From Ascidiaceihabitans sp023955215 (GTDB lineage Bacteria; Pseudomonadota; Alphaproteobacteria; Rhodobacterales; Rhodobacteraceae), in assembly GCA_943788345.1 (NCBI GenBank), contig CALSPX010000007.1, positions 22,437 through 86,436 of the forward strand: a stretch of DNA of 64,000 bases. Direction: 5' to 3'. Below, piece by piece: positions 24,825 through 33,558 of this stretch (positions within the stretch are counted from its first letter, which is position 1; each line of letters starts with the position of its first letter). The notes under the pieces were generated by a model. It was given only the letters and a program-made list of their open reading frames with translations, was not told where the DNA came from and ran no database searches. The position numbers and the translations under genes were made by a program.

Positions 24825-25404
24825 ATTGTGCAACCCACGTGCCAGCAGAACCGCTGCGCGAGCGAAATAATTCGGCTTTCCAACGTGGATCCCCCGGTGC
24901 TTGCGCATCGTCTGGATGTAGGGCTGAGGGCAGTGATGAAATGCGCCACCGTTCGCGGGCCGCGCTGAGGTCTGCACTGGCGCTGCGTCGCAGCAGCCAA
25001 CAAGGTGTTCCAGCCGCTTCTGATCGCAGTGCCAATCGTTTGGTGGCTGTGAAATTCAACGCTTTGGGATCGCCCCAAAGTTCGCCGACGACACAGGCAA
25101 GGGTCTTGCACCGTAGCCCCTCTTCCATCGCCCACAACACATCTAGTGGGCGGCTGACTGTGACCCGAATGATAGGACGCGTGGCCCCGATCCCCGGCAA
25201 ATAGGGACGCCCCGATTCCTTTTGCGACAGATAGTCCTGCACCCACAAAACCGGTGCCACACGATCCTGCAATCCGGCCAATACAAATCCCACAACCCCT
25301 GCATCTGTAGCATTCGTCACAAAGGCTTCGGACAAGACCGGCTTTTGCTGCACAGATGAATTTGCAGGGCGTGAGATACGCTTTTTGAGAATAAGACCAG
25401 ACAT
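24727..25404 (-). CDS. imuA: ImuA, SOS mutagenesis accessory protein
   Basis: ImuA is a RecA/SulA-like accessory factor of DnaE2-dependent mutagenesis. The ATG at 25404 (MSGLILKKRI) is chosen over an upstream TTG, giving 225 residues. Features include FVLAGLQDRVAPVLWVQDYL, the region VLWAMEEGLRCKTLACVVGEL, and the C-terminal WKAELFRSRSGSAGTWVAQYD. The P-loop lysine is not evident. First gene of the imuA-imuB-dnaE2 operon, 27 bp downstream of a LexA box. Confidence 0.88.
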   Translation of the reverse strand: MSGLILKKRISRPANSSVQQKPVLSEAFVTNATDAGVVGFVLAGLQDRVAPVLWVQDYLSQKESGRPYLPGIGATRPIIRVTVSRPLDVLWAMEEGLRCKTLACVVGELWGDPKALNFTATKRLALRSEAAGTPCWLLRRSASADLSAARERWRISSLPSALHPDDAQAPGDPRWKAELFRSRSGSAGTWVAQYDRSSDRIDLSAALRDGAVGEGDGTRRRAAAL

Positions 25405-25430
25405 ACACGTAGTAGAGAATCCCAATTAAT

Positions 25431-25445
25431 GTTCACTCTTTGTTC
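25431..25445 (-). promoter_or_regulatory. LexA (SOS) box of the imuA operon
   Basis: GTTC-N7-GTTC (25431-25434 and 25442-25445), the established alphaproteobacterial LexA operator, centred about 34 bp upstream of the imuA ATG. It predicts DNA damage induction of the cassette. Confidence 0.85.
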
Positions 25446-25504
25446 TACTTTAAGATTCGGGTGTTTGCCAAGAGGCCAGAGGCTCTTTTCATTTGGTGGG
25501 GGTG

Positions 25505-27940
25505 TTAACCCCGCACCAAAGTCATTGTTGCATCATAAGGCCCCATGGGTGAAACAGTTGCTTTGATAAGATGCCCAAGCACGTCGATTTCGCACGTTGT
25601 CCCTACCTGCACCATGTCCGGATCAACAAAGGCATAGGCCAGATTTTGCCCAACGCGATAGCCCCATCCACCAGAGGTCACAGTACCAACAACAGCGCCC
25701 TCAACCATCACCGAAGCCCCGCCATGTGCCGGTGCCACCGTGCTATCAAGCGTCAGGGTAACAAGCTGTTTGCGCGGCCCCTCAGCGTGCTGCTCCATCA
25801 AGGCTTCTTTGCCAACGAAATCGGCCTTATCCATCTGCACAAACCGATCCAAGCCAGTTTCGAATGGATTGAATTCTGTCAGAATATCAGCCTTCCAATG
25901 CAGGTACCCTTTTTCAAGGCGCATAGATTCAACAGCCAACGCACCGAACAGTTTCAACCCATGTGCATTGCCAGCATCACGCAGCGCAAGGTAGGCGGCA
26001 TAGAGGGAAGCATTTGGAATATGAATTTCATAGGCCAACTCCCCTGAGAAACTAACGCCCATCACGGTAGCCGGTGAAAATCCGATGAAACATTCACGCA
26101 CAGACAGCCAAGGAAAACCCTCCTTGGACCAATCATCACGGCTGACGGCACTTAGGACATCACGCGCTTTCGGACCTGCGAGAACAAGGATGGTTTGGTC
26201 ATTGGTCAGCGATTTGATTTGCACATCTTCATCAGCGCCCAAATTCTTTATCAACCAGTCCATGTCATGGGATTCCGATGCAGCCGCTGACCCATACCAG
26301 ATACGATCAGGCCCACGATCAGATGCGGGAATATTCGCAATCGTTGCCTCGGATTTCAGCATGCCGTGTTCGTTCAACAGATAGGCCAAACCAACCTTGC
26401 CTGCCTTCTTTGGTAGACGCCCACAAATCATCCGATCAAGGAAGCTTTGTGCATCAGCCCCTGTAATCTCGTAGCGATTAAAACCATTAACCTCACACAG
26501 GCCAACGGCGTTTTGCACGGCCTCAACCTCGCCTTTGACCACGTCAAAGCTTTCATCAAAACGGTAGCTGTGGGTGACTTTGAAATCTGGTGTGGGCTTG
26601 ATGAACTCAACCCGCTCCCAACCATTCACAACAGTAAACTCAGCACCCTCAGCCGCCATGACAGGGGTCAGTGGTGTGGTCTTGGCCATACGACCAGCAG
26701 GGCGATGTTCATTCGGGAAATGGAACCGGAATTCGTTTTGGTAATCCTCAATCGCTTTCAGCGCGGTTAGTTCAACATTTGTGTGCCCCGCAAAACGACG
26801 CGGATCGATACACCATGTGTCATAGCACGCTTCGCCGTGTACGATCTGTTGGGCCAATAGCCAGCCATGGCCGCCACCCTCGCCCAGGCCTGCACGCAGA
26901 CCAATGATACAGAACGCATTGCGTTTGCCAGGAATTGGGCCAACCAGCGGGGCACCGTCAATTGTATAGGTGATAGGGCCGTTTACGATTGTATGAATGC
27001 CAACTTCGGTCAGCGCAGGCATCCGGGCAAAGGCCCCTTCCAACACGTCCGTCACACGGTCTAAATCATCTGGGCATAGGGCGTTGACGAAATGTGGGTC
27101 AATCCCGTCCATGCCCCATGTTTTGCAATCTTGCTCGTAGAACCCGACCAACAAGCCGTTCTTGTCCTGACGGCAATAGTAGTCACTGATGGGGCAACGC
27201 AGCAGCGGCATACGATGACCTGCCTCAGCAATTGCTGGGATGTCTTCGGTCACAAAGTACTGGTGCTCCATAGACATGACGGGGTGGTGCACACCCATCA
27301 TCGCGCCAACCTCATTCACGCGATAGCCACAGGCGTTCACTACGATTTCGCAGTCGATGTCCCCATGTTCCGTATGAACCGTCCAGCTGTCGTCTTTGTG
27401 TTGGGTCAACCCCGTCACTGGCGTATTCCGGTACACTTCCGCCCCCGCTTTGCGGGCGCGGCGCGCCAGTGCCTGACACAACTGTGCGGGATCAATATCA
27501 CCGTCGTTACCATCCCAAAGACCACCGATTAAATTATCAGTCGAGATCAACGGATGGCGGCGGGCACATTCGGCGGCATCGATCACTTCAAACTCAACGT
27601 CCATGCCACGAGCCATCGAGGCAAAGTGGCGATAGCCCTCCATCTGCTCCTCAGTGTTGGCAAGACGGATGCCCCCGTCCCCATGGTTGTAGTTCACCGG
27701 ATATTCGAGATCAGCAGCCAGATCTTTATAGAGGTTGATCGAGTGCGTCTTAAGGCCAACCATCGTTTGGTTCATGCCAAAATTCGTAACCTGCGCCGCA
27801 GAGTGCCATGTTGTGCCTGATGTCAGTTCATTGCGTTCAACCAATACAACATCTGTCATGCCCTCTTGGGTCAAATGATACAGGGTTGAGCAGCCAGCAA
27901 TACCACCACCAATAACCACAACACGTGTCTGCGTTTTCAT
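25505..27940 (-). CDS. FAD-dependent oxidoreductase with GcvT domain (dimethylglycine/sarcosine dehydrogenase-like)
   Basis: An 811-residue two-domain enzyme. The N-terminal half is a DAO-type FAD domain: VVVIGGGIAGCSTLYHL binds the ADP moiety, and TTWHSAAQV holds the histidine that carries covalent FAD in dimethylglycine and sarcosine dehydrogenases. A central FAO_M-like segment follows. The C-terminal half (from about residue 440) is a GcvT/aminomethyltransferase domain with VSFSGELAYEIHIP, which passes the one-carbon unit to tetrahydrofolate. The likely reaction is oxidative N-demethylation of a glycine betaine-derived methylamine. It is divergent from an MttB-like methyltransferase, which supports a methylamine/betaine role. 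The exact substrate is not fixed. Confidence 0.88.
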   Translation of the reverse strand: MKTQTRVVVIGGGIAGCSTLYHLTQEGMTDVVLVERNELTSGTTWHSAAQVTNFGMNQTMVGLKTHSINLYKDLAADLEYPVNYNHGDGGIRLANTEEQMEGYRHFASMARGMDVEFEVIDAAECARRHPLISTDNLIGGLWDGNDGDIDPAQLCQALARRARKAGAEVYRNTPVTGLTQHKDDSWTVHTEHGDIDCEIVVNACGYRVNEVGAMMGVHHPVMSMEHQYFVTEDIPAIAEAGHRMPLLRCPISDYYCRQDKNGLLVGFYEQDCKTWGMDGIDPHFVNALCPDDLDRVTDVLEGAFARMPALTEVGIHTIVNGPITYTIDGAPLVGPIPGKRNAFCIIGLRAGLGEGGGHGWLLAQQIVHGEACYDTWCIDPRRFAGHTNVELTALKAIEDYQNEFRFHFPNEHRPAGRMAKTTPLTPVMAAEGAEFTVVNGWERVEFIKPTPDFKVTHSYRFDESFDVVKGEVEAVQNAVGLCEVNGFNRYEITGADAQSFLDRMICGRLPKKAGKVGLAYLLNEHGMLKSEATIANIPASDRGPDRIWYGSAAASESHDMDWLIKNLGADEDVQIKSLTNDQTILVLAGPKARDVLSAVSRDDWSKEGFPWLSVRECFIGFSPATVMGVSFSGELAYEIHIPNASLYAAYLALRDAGNAHGLKLFGALAVESMRLEKGYLHWKADILTEFNPFETGLDRFVQMDKADFVGKEALMEQHAEGPRKQLVTLTLDSTVAPAHGGASVMVEGAVVGTVTSGGWGYRVGQNLAYAFVDPDMVQVGTTCEIDVLGHLIKATVSPMGPYDATMTLVRG

Positions 27941-28021
27941 CTTTGAATTCCTTTTTCGTTTGTCCCGACTGATCTGAAAACCTAACCTTTCGTCAATCGC
28001 AAATTTTTTATTCTCAATTCA

Positions 28022-28039
28022 TCGAAACCAATATTTCGA
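28022..28039. promoter_or_regulatory. inverted repeat between the dehydrogenase and the MttB-like gene
   Basis: TCGAAA-N6-TTTCGA lies in an AT-rich spacer between the two divergent genes. Its position suits a shared operator for a dimeric regulator. No regulator gene is adjacent. Confidence 0.45.
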
Positions 28040-28133
28040 GTAGGTTAATCTATAAGAAAGTCGTTGCTTCATCAATTCGGCCTCTTCCTAGTCTATACTG
28101 AAACGCTGCGCACGTATGAGCCCAAGGGATACT

Positions 28134-29666
28134 ATGTCAAAAAAACCGCCAAAGTCCCGACGCTCAGGGCGCCAACACCGCTTGGCTCAGCGCGCGGCTC
28201 CACCAAAGGTCAATCCAGCACCTGCCGGACAAATTGGTGGGCAATATCGCCCCTTAAGTGAAGCTGATTTGAAGGACATTTATCAAACGGCCCTACGCCT
28301 CTTGAGTGATCTAGGAATGGGTGAAGTTCCCGATAGACTGCGTGACGATTTGGTTGCGGCGGGGGCGATCGCGACGGACAACGGGCGCGTCAGTTTCCCC
28401 AACGCACTGGTCGAAGATGCGATTGCGATGTCCGCTAAAACCTTTGTGCTGCACGGCCGTGACCCTGATCGTTCCATCGAAGTGGGTGGCGACAAAGTCT
28501 ACTTTGGAACTGGTGGTGCCGCAGTAAACACGTTGGACATGGAGACCGGCCTATACCGCCCATCAACGCTAAAAGACCTGCACGACTTTACCCGCCTTCA
28601 AGACACGCTCGACAACGTCGCATGGTTCACTCGCTGCTGTATCGCAACCGACTTACCCGACAATTTCGACCTTGATGTGAACACCGCCTACGCCCTTCTG
28701 CGCAATACGACGAAACCAGTTGCCACTGCGTTCACCATAGCAGAGCACGTCGATCCCATCGTCAAAATGCTGGATATCGCGGCGGGTGGTGAGGGTGAGT
28801 TCGCCAAACGCCCCTTTCTGAAAACCCATATCAGCCCGGTTATATCTCCAATGCGCTTTGGCGAAGACGCCGTCGAAGTGGTCTATGAATGCATCAAACA
28901 TAACATCCCAATGTCGTGCATCACCGCAGCCCAAGCTGGCGCGACAGCCCCTGCAACAATGGCGGGTTTTCTTGCCCAATCGCTGGCCGAAACACTGGCA
29001 AGCCTTGTGATGGTCAATGTGATTTCTCCAGGGTTTCCGATGGTGTTTTCCAACTGGCCCTTGGTCATCGATCTACGCAGCGGGGCATTTGCAGGTGGTG
29101 GGGGCGAAACGACATTACTCAATGCTGCCTCTGCCCAGCTTTCAAACTGGCTTGGTCTGCCATCGGGTGTGGCGTGTTCCATGACGGATGCCAAAGCAAT
29201 CGATGCGCAATACGGCGTTGAAAAAGGGATGACCAGTTTGGCCGCTGCCCTTGCTGGCGGGAACCTGATCTACGAAAGTTCCGGCATGACGGCTGCGCTG
29301 CTGGGGGCCAGTTTTGAGGCGTTCATTTTGGACGATGAAATGCACGCCATGACATACCGCACCTTGCGCGGTGTTGAAGTGTCTGAGGAAAACCTAGGCT
29401 TTGATGCCATATGCGCCGCCATCCTTGGAGACGGTCACTTCCTTGGCGCGGATCATACTTACAAAGCGATGGAGCGCGATTATCACTACCCCAAGCTGGC
29501 AGACCGCGAACAACCTCGCACATGGGCAGAAAACGGTGCGTTGGATGCATGGGACCGCGCCAAAACGAAAGCCCAAGAGGTATTGGACAGCCATCACCCT
29601 GAATACCTTAATGCCGATCAAGACGCCCAAATCAGAGCGGCATTTAAGATCATCGACCAGTCGTAA
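28134..29666 (+). CDS. MttB-family (non-pyrrolysine) methylamine methyltransferase homologue
   Basis: Member of the trimethylamine/glycine betaine methyltransferase superfamily, which transfers a methyl group from a quaternary or tertiary amine to a corrinoid protein. The ATG at 28134 is used because AAGGGA lies just upstream; an earlier ATG at 28116 has no site. The 510-residue product has a basic N-terminal extension and then the TIM-barrel domain, with no in-frame amber codon, so it belongs to the non-Pyl branch (MtgB-like). No corrinoid protein gene is next to it. The divergent dehydrogenase suggests betaine or related methylamine use. Confidence 0.85.
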   Translation: MSKKPPKSRRSGRQHRLAQRAAPPKVNPAPAGQIGGQYRPLSEADLKDIYQTALRLLSDLGMGEVPDRLRDDLVAAGAIATDNGRVSFPNALVEDAIAMSAKTFVLHGRDPDRSIEVGGDKVYFGTGGAAVNTLDMETGLYRPSTLKDLHDFTRLQDTLDNVAWFTRCCIATDLPDNFDLDVNTAYALLRNTTKPVATAFTIAEHVDPIVKMLDIAAGGEGEFAKRPFLKTHISPVISPMRFGEDAVEVVYECIKHNIPMSCITAAQAGATAPATMAGFLAQSLAETLASLVMVNVISPGFPMVFSNWPLVIDLRSGAFAGGGGETTLLNAASAQLSNWLGLPSGVACSMTDAKAIDAQYGVEKGMTSLAAALAGGNLIYESSGMTAALLGASFEAFILDDEMHAMTYRTLRGVEVSEENLGFDAICAAILGDGHFLGADHTYKAMERDYHYPKLADREQPRTWAENGALDAWDRAKTKAQEVLDSHHPEYLNADQDAQIRAAFKIIDQS

Positions 29667-29767
29667 TCGTCCGATTGCGTCATTGCGAATTGATAATGCC
29701 CAAACAACTTTGTAGCACTTGTTCAACGCAGCACGCGGGCGGATGCCCCAGCCCAAAGGACAAGCCC

Positions 29768-30961
29768 ATGACCGATTTCAGCAAAACCCGCGCAATGTTC
29801 CACATTCCCGAAGGAATGACATACCTCAATGGCAACTCGTTGGGACCAATGCCGCGCGGCTGTGAGGCTTCAATCGTGAACTTCTTAAATGACGAATGGA
29901 AGACGGAGTTGATCAAAGGGTGGAACACCAAGGGCTGGTTCACACAGACCAACACCATCGGCGACCGCGTGGGCAAATTGATTGGCGCGCCAGAGGGGAC
30001 AACCGTTTTGGGCGACACATTGTCGATCAAAGTGTTTCAGGCGGTTGCCGCGGGTCTTGCGCTGGTTCCGGATCGTCGTGTGATCCTGTCCGACAACGGA
30101 AACTTCCCCACCGACCTGTATATGGTCGAAGGGCTGATGAAGCTAAAGAATGATGGCTACGACTTGCGGACGCCTGATCCATTGGACGTTATGGCGCAGA
30201 TCGATGAAACAGTCGCCGTGGTCATGCTAACCGAGGTGGATTACCGCACCGGTTGCAAACACGACATGGCACAGATCATCGCCAAGGCACATTCTGTTGG
30301 CGCGATCGTTGTTTGGGATTTGGCACACTCAGCGGGCGCCGTGCCTGTCGATGTTATTGCTGCAGATGCTGATTTTGCGATTGGTTGTACTTATAAGTTC
30401 CTCAACGGTGGTCCCGGTGCCCCCGCATTCATCTATGTCGCTGAACGCCTTCACAACGATGTTGAGCCAGCCCTAGCAGGATGGCACGGCCACGCCGCCC
30501 CATTCGCATTTGATCTGTCGTACCGCCCAGCAGAAAACATCGAACGATTGCGTATTGGCACACCCTCCATTGCAGCCTTCAGCCTGCTTTCCGCAGCCCT
30601 AGACGTGTGGGACCACGCAGACATGAATGATGTGCGCGCACGCTCAATCGAATTGTCAGAGCTGTTCATCGCAGAAGTCGAAAAGCGTTGCGCAGGCGTG
30701 ACCCTTGCCAGCCCACGCAATGCGGATCAGCGCGGCAGCCACGTGTCATTTGAATTCGAACATGGGTTTGCATGCATGCAGGCATTGATCGCAGAAAAGG
30801 TAATCGGAGACTTCCGCGCGCCCAACATCATGCGCTTTGGCATTGCGCCACTGTTCAATGACGAAAACGATATCCTACGCGCTGTTTCAAAACTTGAAGA
30901 CATTTTGAACAACGAAACGTGGAAAGAAGAGCGTTTTCAGCAGCGTGGTTTGGTCACCTAA
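29768..30961 (+). CDS. kynU: kynureninase
   Basis: PLP enzyme that cleaves kynurenine to anthranilate and alanine in tryptophan catabolism. The ATG at 29768 has an AAAGGA site; the open frame extends upstream without it. The 397-residue protein shows YLNGNSLGPMPRG near the N-terminus and the cofactor lysine K210 in GCTYKFLNGGPGAP, with the PLP aspartate in WDLAHSAGAVPVD. Tryptophan dioxygenase and kynurenine formamidase genes are not adjacent. It is downstream of the MttB-like gene by 101 bp and convergent with the pca-type operon. Confidence 0.94.
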   Translation: MTDFSKTRAMFHIPEGMTYLNGNSLGPMPRGCEASIVNFLNDEWKTELIKGWNTKGWFTQTNTIGDRVGKLIGAPEGTTVLGDTLSIKVFQAVAAGLALVPDRRVILSDNGNFPTDLYMVEGLMKLKNDGYDLRTPDPLDVMAQIDETVAVVMLTEVDYRTGCKHDMAQIIAKAHSVGAIVVWDLAHSAGAVPVDVIAADADFAIGCTYKFLNGGPGAPAFIYVAERLHNDVEPALAGWHGHAAPFAFDLSYRPAENIERLRIGTPSIAAFSLLSAALDVWDHADMNDVRARSIELSELFIAEVEKRCAGVTLASPRNADQRGSHVSFEFEHGFACMQALIAEKVIGDFRAPNIMRFGIAPLFNDENDILRAVSKLEDILNNETWKEERFQQRGLVT

Positions 30962-30972
30962 GCGACCCAAAA

Positions 30973-31806
30973 CTAAAGGCCTAGCAGCGCGCGTGCTTCA
31001 AGTGGTGTTGCCACAGGACGTTCATAGCGAGCGCACACGTCTGCAGCACGCGCGATCAATGCCGCATTCGACGGCGCAAGCGTTTCGCGATTGAGGCGCA
31101 CGTTGTCTTCCAAGCCAGCGCGCGTATGCCCACCTGCCGCAATTGCCCACTCATTCACAACGATCTGGTTTGGCCCGATCCCTGCAGCGCACCAAGGTGC
31201 ATTAGGCGCGCGGTCTGCCATCATTTTCACGTAAAAATCAAAGACCGTTTTATCCGCAGGCATCGCGTTTTTCACACCCATCACGAATTGAACGTACAAA
31301 CGGTTATGGATCAAACCTGCCTGTTCCATCTCAATCGCTTTTAAGATGTGGCTCAGATCAAACGCTTCGATCTCGGGCATAACTTCATACTTCACCATTT
31401 CAGACGCCAACCACGCCACCAGCAGAGGTGGGTTTTCATAAACCCGTGATGGGAAGTTGTTTGAGCCAACAGACAAGGATGCCATGTCCGGGCGCAAAGA
31501 CAACATGCCGCCACGCTCTTGCCCTGCACCGGAACGGCCACCTGTCGAGAACTGAATGATGACGTCAGGACAATGTTTCTTTAACCCCTCCTGCAGCTCT
31601 GCAAATTTGTCAGGGTCGCTGCTGGGCGTTTCGTCAGCATTACGCACGTGGGCGTGGATAATGCTGGCCCCTGCTTCAACAGCGGCATGACTGCTTTCTA
31701 CTTGTTCAGAAATGCTGATTGGGACAGCAGGGTTAGCTGCCTTCGTTGGCACCGATCCTGTGATTGCACAGCATAGGATGCAGGGTTTTCCAGCAACTTC
31801 AGACAT
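30973..31806 (-). CDS. beta-keto acid cleavage enzyme (BKACE/Kce family)
   Basis: Zinc-dependent enzyme that condenses a beta-keto acid with acetyl-CoA and releases acetoacetate plus a new acyl-CoA. The start at 31806 (MSEVAGKPCILC) overlaps pcaG by 8 bp; a longer frame exists. The 277-residue product has the zinc ligands H51 and H53 in IIHAHVRN and the late NEW motif with the third ligand. Family members act on 3-keto-5-aminohexanoate, dehydrocarnitine, beta-ketoadipate and others. Co-transcription with pcaH-pcaG favours beta-ketoadipate here; dehydrocarnitine is the alternative given the betaine genes nearby. Confidence 0.87.
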   Translation of the reverse strand: MSEVAGKPCILCCAITGSVPTKAANPAVPISISEQVESSHAAVEAGASIIHAHVRNADETPSSDPDKFAELQEGLKKHCPDVIIQFSTGGRSGAGQERGGMLSLRPDMASLSVGSNNFPSRVYENPPLLVAWLASEMVKYEVMPEIEAFDLSHILKAIEMEQAGLIHNRLYVQFVMGVKNAMPADKTVFDFYVKMMADRAPNAPWCAAGIGPNQIVVNEWAIAAGGHTRAGLEDNVRLNRETLAPSNAALIARAADVCARYERPVATPLEARALLGL

Positions 31807-32362
31807 CAAAGAACACCGTTTCGTTTTCACCTTGAAGGTGGATATCCAACTGATATCCGTTTGAACCCTTTTGCGCGATCAACGTCGTGCGACGTGTCGG
31901 CTCAATCATAGACAATATTGGATCATCGTCAGCCACGTTGTCCGAGAAATAAGCCCGCGTGTGCAGCCCTACATTGATCCCACGCGCAACAATCCACAAT
32001 GCAAGATGCGGCGACTGCAAAGTGCCATTTTGATCAATGACGGCACCGGGCATGACGGTCTCGATCACAAACTCACCTGTTTCAGCATGAGATGGCGCGC
32101 GGCCAAACCCTCTGCCGTTTGTGTGGAACGTGCCCGCGCCGTCAGGTTGCCAAATCTCAACCAAACCATCCAGAACGGGATCACCCATCCCATCGATAAT
32201 GCGACCTCGAACAGTGATAGGGTCGCCCATCAAATCGGCTCGCAAACTTGTGCCCAGTTGGCTTTGATAGCCGCGTTCAAGTCCAGCAAACTCAGGAACG
32301 CAACCGATGTGAACATATGGGCCCGAAGTTTGGGACGCGCTTTCTGGTAGCTTCGCCATCAT
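31799..32362 (-). CDS. pcaG: protocatechuate 3,4-dioxygenase alpha subunit
   Basis: The alpha chain pairs with PcaH to open protocatechuate intradiol-wise to beta-carboxy-cis,cis-muconate. The 187-residue protein has the family pattern SQTSGPYVHIG near the N-terminus and the intradiol core (RGRIIDGMGDPVLDGLVEIWQPDG). As expected for the alpha chain, the full iron ligand set is not present. Its ATG overlaps the pcaH stop (ATGA) and its end overlaps the BKACE gene. Confidence 0.94.
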   Translation of the reverse strand: MMAKLPESASQTSGPYVHIGCVPEFAGLERGYQSQLGTSLRADLMGDPITVRGRIIDGMGDPVLDGLVEIWQPDGAGTFHTNGRGFGRAPSHAETGEFVIETVMPGAVIDQNGTLQSPHLALWIVARGINVGLHTRAYFSDNVADDDPILSMIEPTRRTTLIAQKGSNGYQLDIHLQGENETVFFDV

Positions 32363-33087
32363 GTGCCCTCCAACTGGTTTTCAAACAAAGTCGCACCGCG
32401 TCCACGCAACACGATATCAAAGCGGAAGGCCCGAATATCCATCGGCACCGTGGCCTCCATATCCAACCGCGCCGTCAAACGATCAATCGCCGCAGCATCA
32501 GGGATCGATTGGGCAATCGGGCAAAGCGCAATGTGGGGATCGCCCTCAAAATACATTTGTGTGATCAAGCGTTGGGAAAAAGCCATGCCAAAAACAGAAA
32601 AGTGGATATGCGCGGGCCGCCAATCGTTGCCGCCATTGGGCCAAGGATATGCGCCAGGCTGAACCGTGCGGAATGAGTAGCTGCCATCTTCACCGGTAAT
32701 CACACGACCACAACCACCAAAGTTAGGATCAAGTGGCGCAAGGTAGGCATCCTTCTTGTGGCGATAACGTCCACCTGCATTCGCTTGCCACACCTCGATC
32801 AGGGCGTTCGGCACAGGCCGACCATCGCCATCACGTAAAACACCGTGCACCATAATGCGTGGGCCAATTGCTGACCCGCCATCAACCGCGTGGTTGATCA
32901 AAAGATCATGATCGTTTGGCCCCAAAACATCATGCCCGAATGTTGGTCCCGTCGCCTCAGTCATCGTTGTCGCGAAACCAATCGGTTTATGGATTGGACC
33001 ACGGCTTAGGCTGGAGCGGTAATCAGGCGCAATGCGCGGTGGATGCAGCGAGAAATCGCGTGGAGCTATATCTGTAAGTTTACTCAT
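32359..33087 (-). CDS. pcaH: protocatechuate 3,4-dioxygenase beta subunit
   Basis: Catalytic chain of the Fe(III) intradiol dioxygenase. In 242 residues all four iron ligands are visible: Y108 in GGRYRHKK, Y147 in PGAYPWPNGG, and H160 and H162 in WRPAHIHFS. The N-terminal PcaH extension (YRSSLSRGP) is present. It overlaps the rhodanese gene by 4 bp and pcaG by 4 bp, so the four genes form a tight operon. Confidence 0.96.
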   Translation of the reverse strand: MSKLTDIAPRDFSLHPPRIAPDYRSSLSRGPIHKPIGFATTMTEATGPTFGHDVLGPNDHDLLINHAVDGGSAIGPRIMVHGVLRDGDGRPVPNALIEVWQANAGGRYRHKKDAYLAPLDPNFGGCGRVITGEDGSYSFRTVQPGAYPWPNGGNDWRPAHIHFSVFGMAFSQRLITQMYFEGDPHIALCPIAQSIPDAAAIDRLTARLDMEATVPMDIRAFRFDIVLRGRGATLFENQLEGT

Positions 33088-33494
33088 TTCGCAGTTCCTG
33101 CTTTGGGCGTTGGTATCTCAACTGGACCGCCCTGTTCTGCCCAAGTTGAAAAACCTTCTTTCAAATGCGCCGCTTCAAATCCCATGTCTTGAAGGGTGGC
33201 TGTTGTAACCGCAGAGCGCCAGCCAGATGCACAATGAAAGACAAAGGTTTTATCTTCACCAAAGATCGGTTTGAAATAGGGGCTATCGGGATCCACCCAA
33301 AACTCGATCATGCCGCGCGGGGCGTGAAAGCTGCCTGGAATGTGGCCACGTTGGCGCTCACGAATGTCACGAATATCCACGACGATCACTGACGGGTCAT
33401 CCAACATTGCAATTAAGTCTGGTGTCTCAATTTCTTTGATACGTGCGCGCGCAGAAGCAACCATATCAGCCGATGAAATTTTCAATTTAGGCAT
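33084..33494 (-). CDS. single-domain rhodanese-like protein
   Basis: A 136-residue rhodanese domain protein. The active-site cysteine is C88 in FHCASGWRSAV, and the CDC25/rhodanese N-terminal motif VVDIRDIRERQRGHIPGSFHAPRG is clear. Such proteins transfer sulfane sulfur, but the substrate here is unknown. It is the first gene of the pcaH-pcaG-BKACE operon, an unusual association. Its own start lies 64 bp from the cobQ end. Confidence 0.9.
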   Translation of the reverse strand: MPKLKISSADMVASARARIKEIETPDLIAMLDDPSVIVVDIRDIRERQRGHIPGSFHAPRGMIEFWVDPDSPYFKPIFGEDKTFVFHCASGWRSAVTTATLQDMGFEAAHLKEGFSTWAEQGGPVEIPTPKAGTAK

Positions 33495-33558
33495 TCATTG
33501 GTCTTTCAAAGAGAGTATTGTCTAAACGATGGCATGGTGCCAACCAAACGGCAAGTTT

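Noticed and set aside
25473..25491. Hairpin (AGAG-GCC/GG-CTCT) between the GcvT-type dehydrogenase and imuA
   Set aside because: Stem is short and bulged, and there is no T-run on the minus strand where a terminator for the dehydrogenase would be needed.
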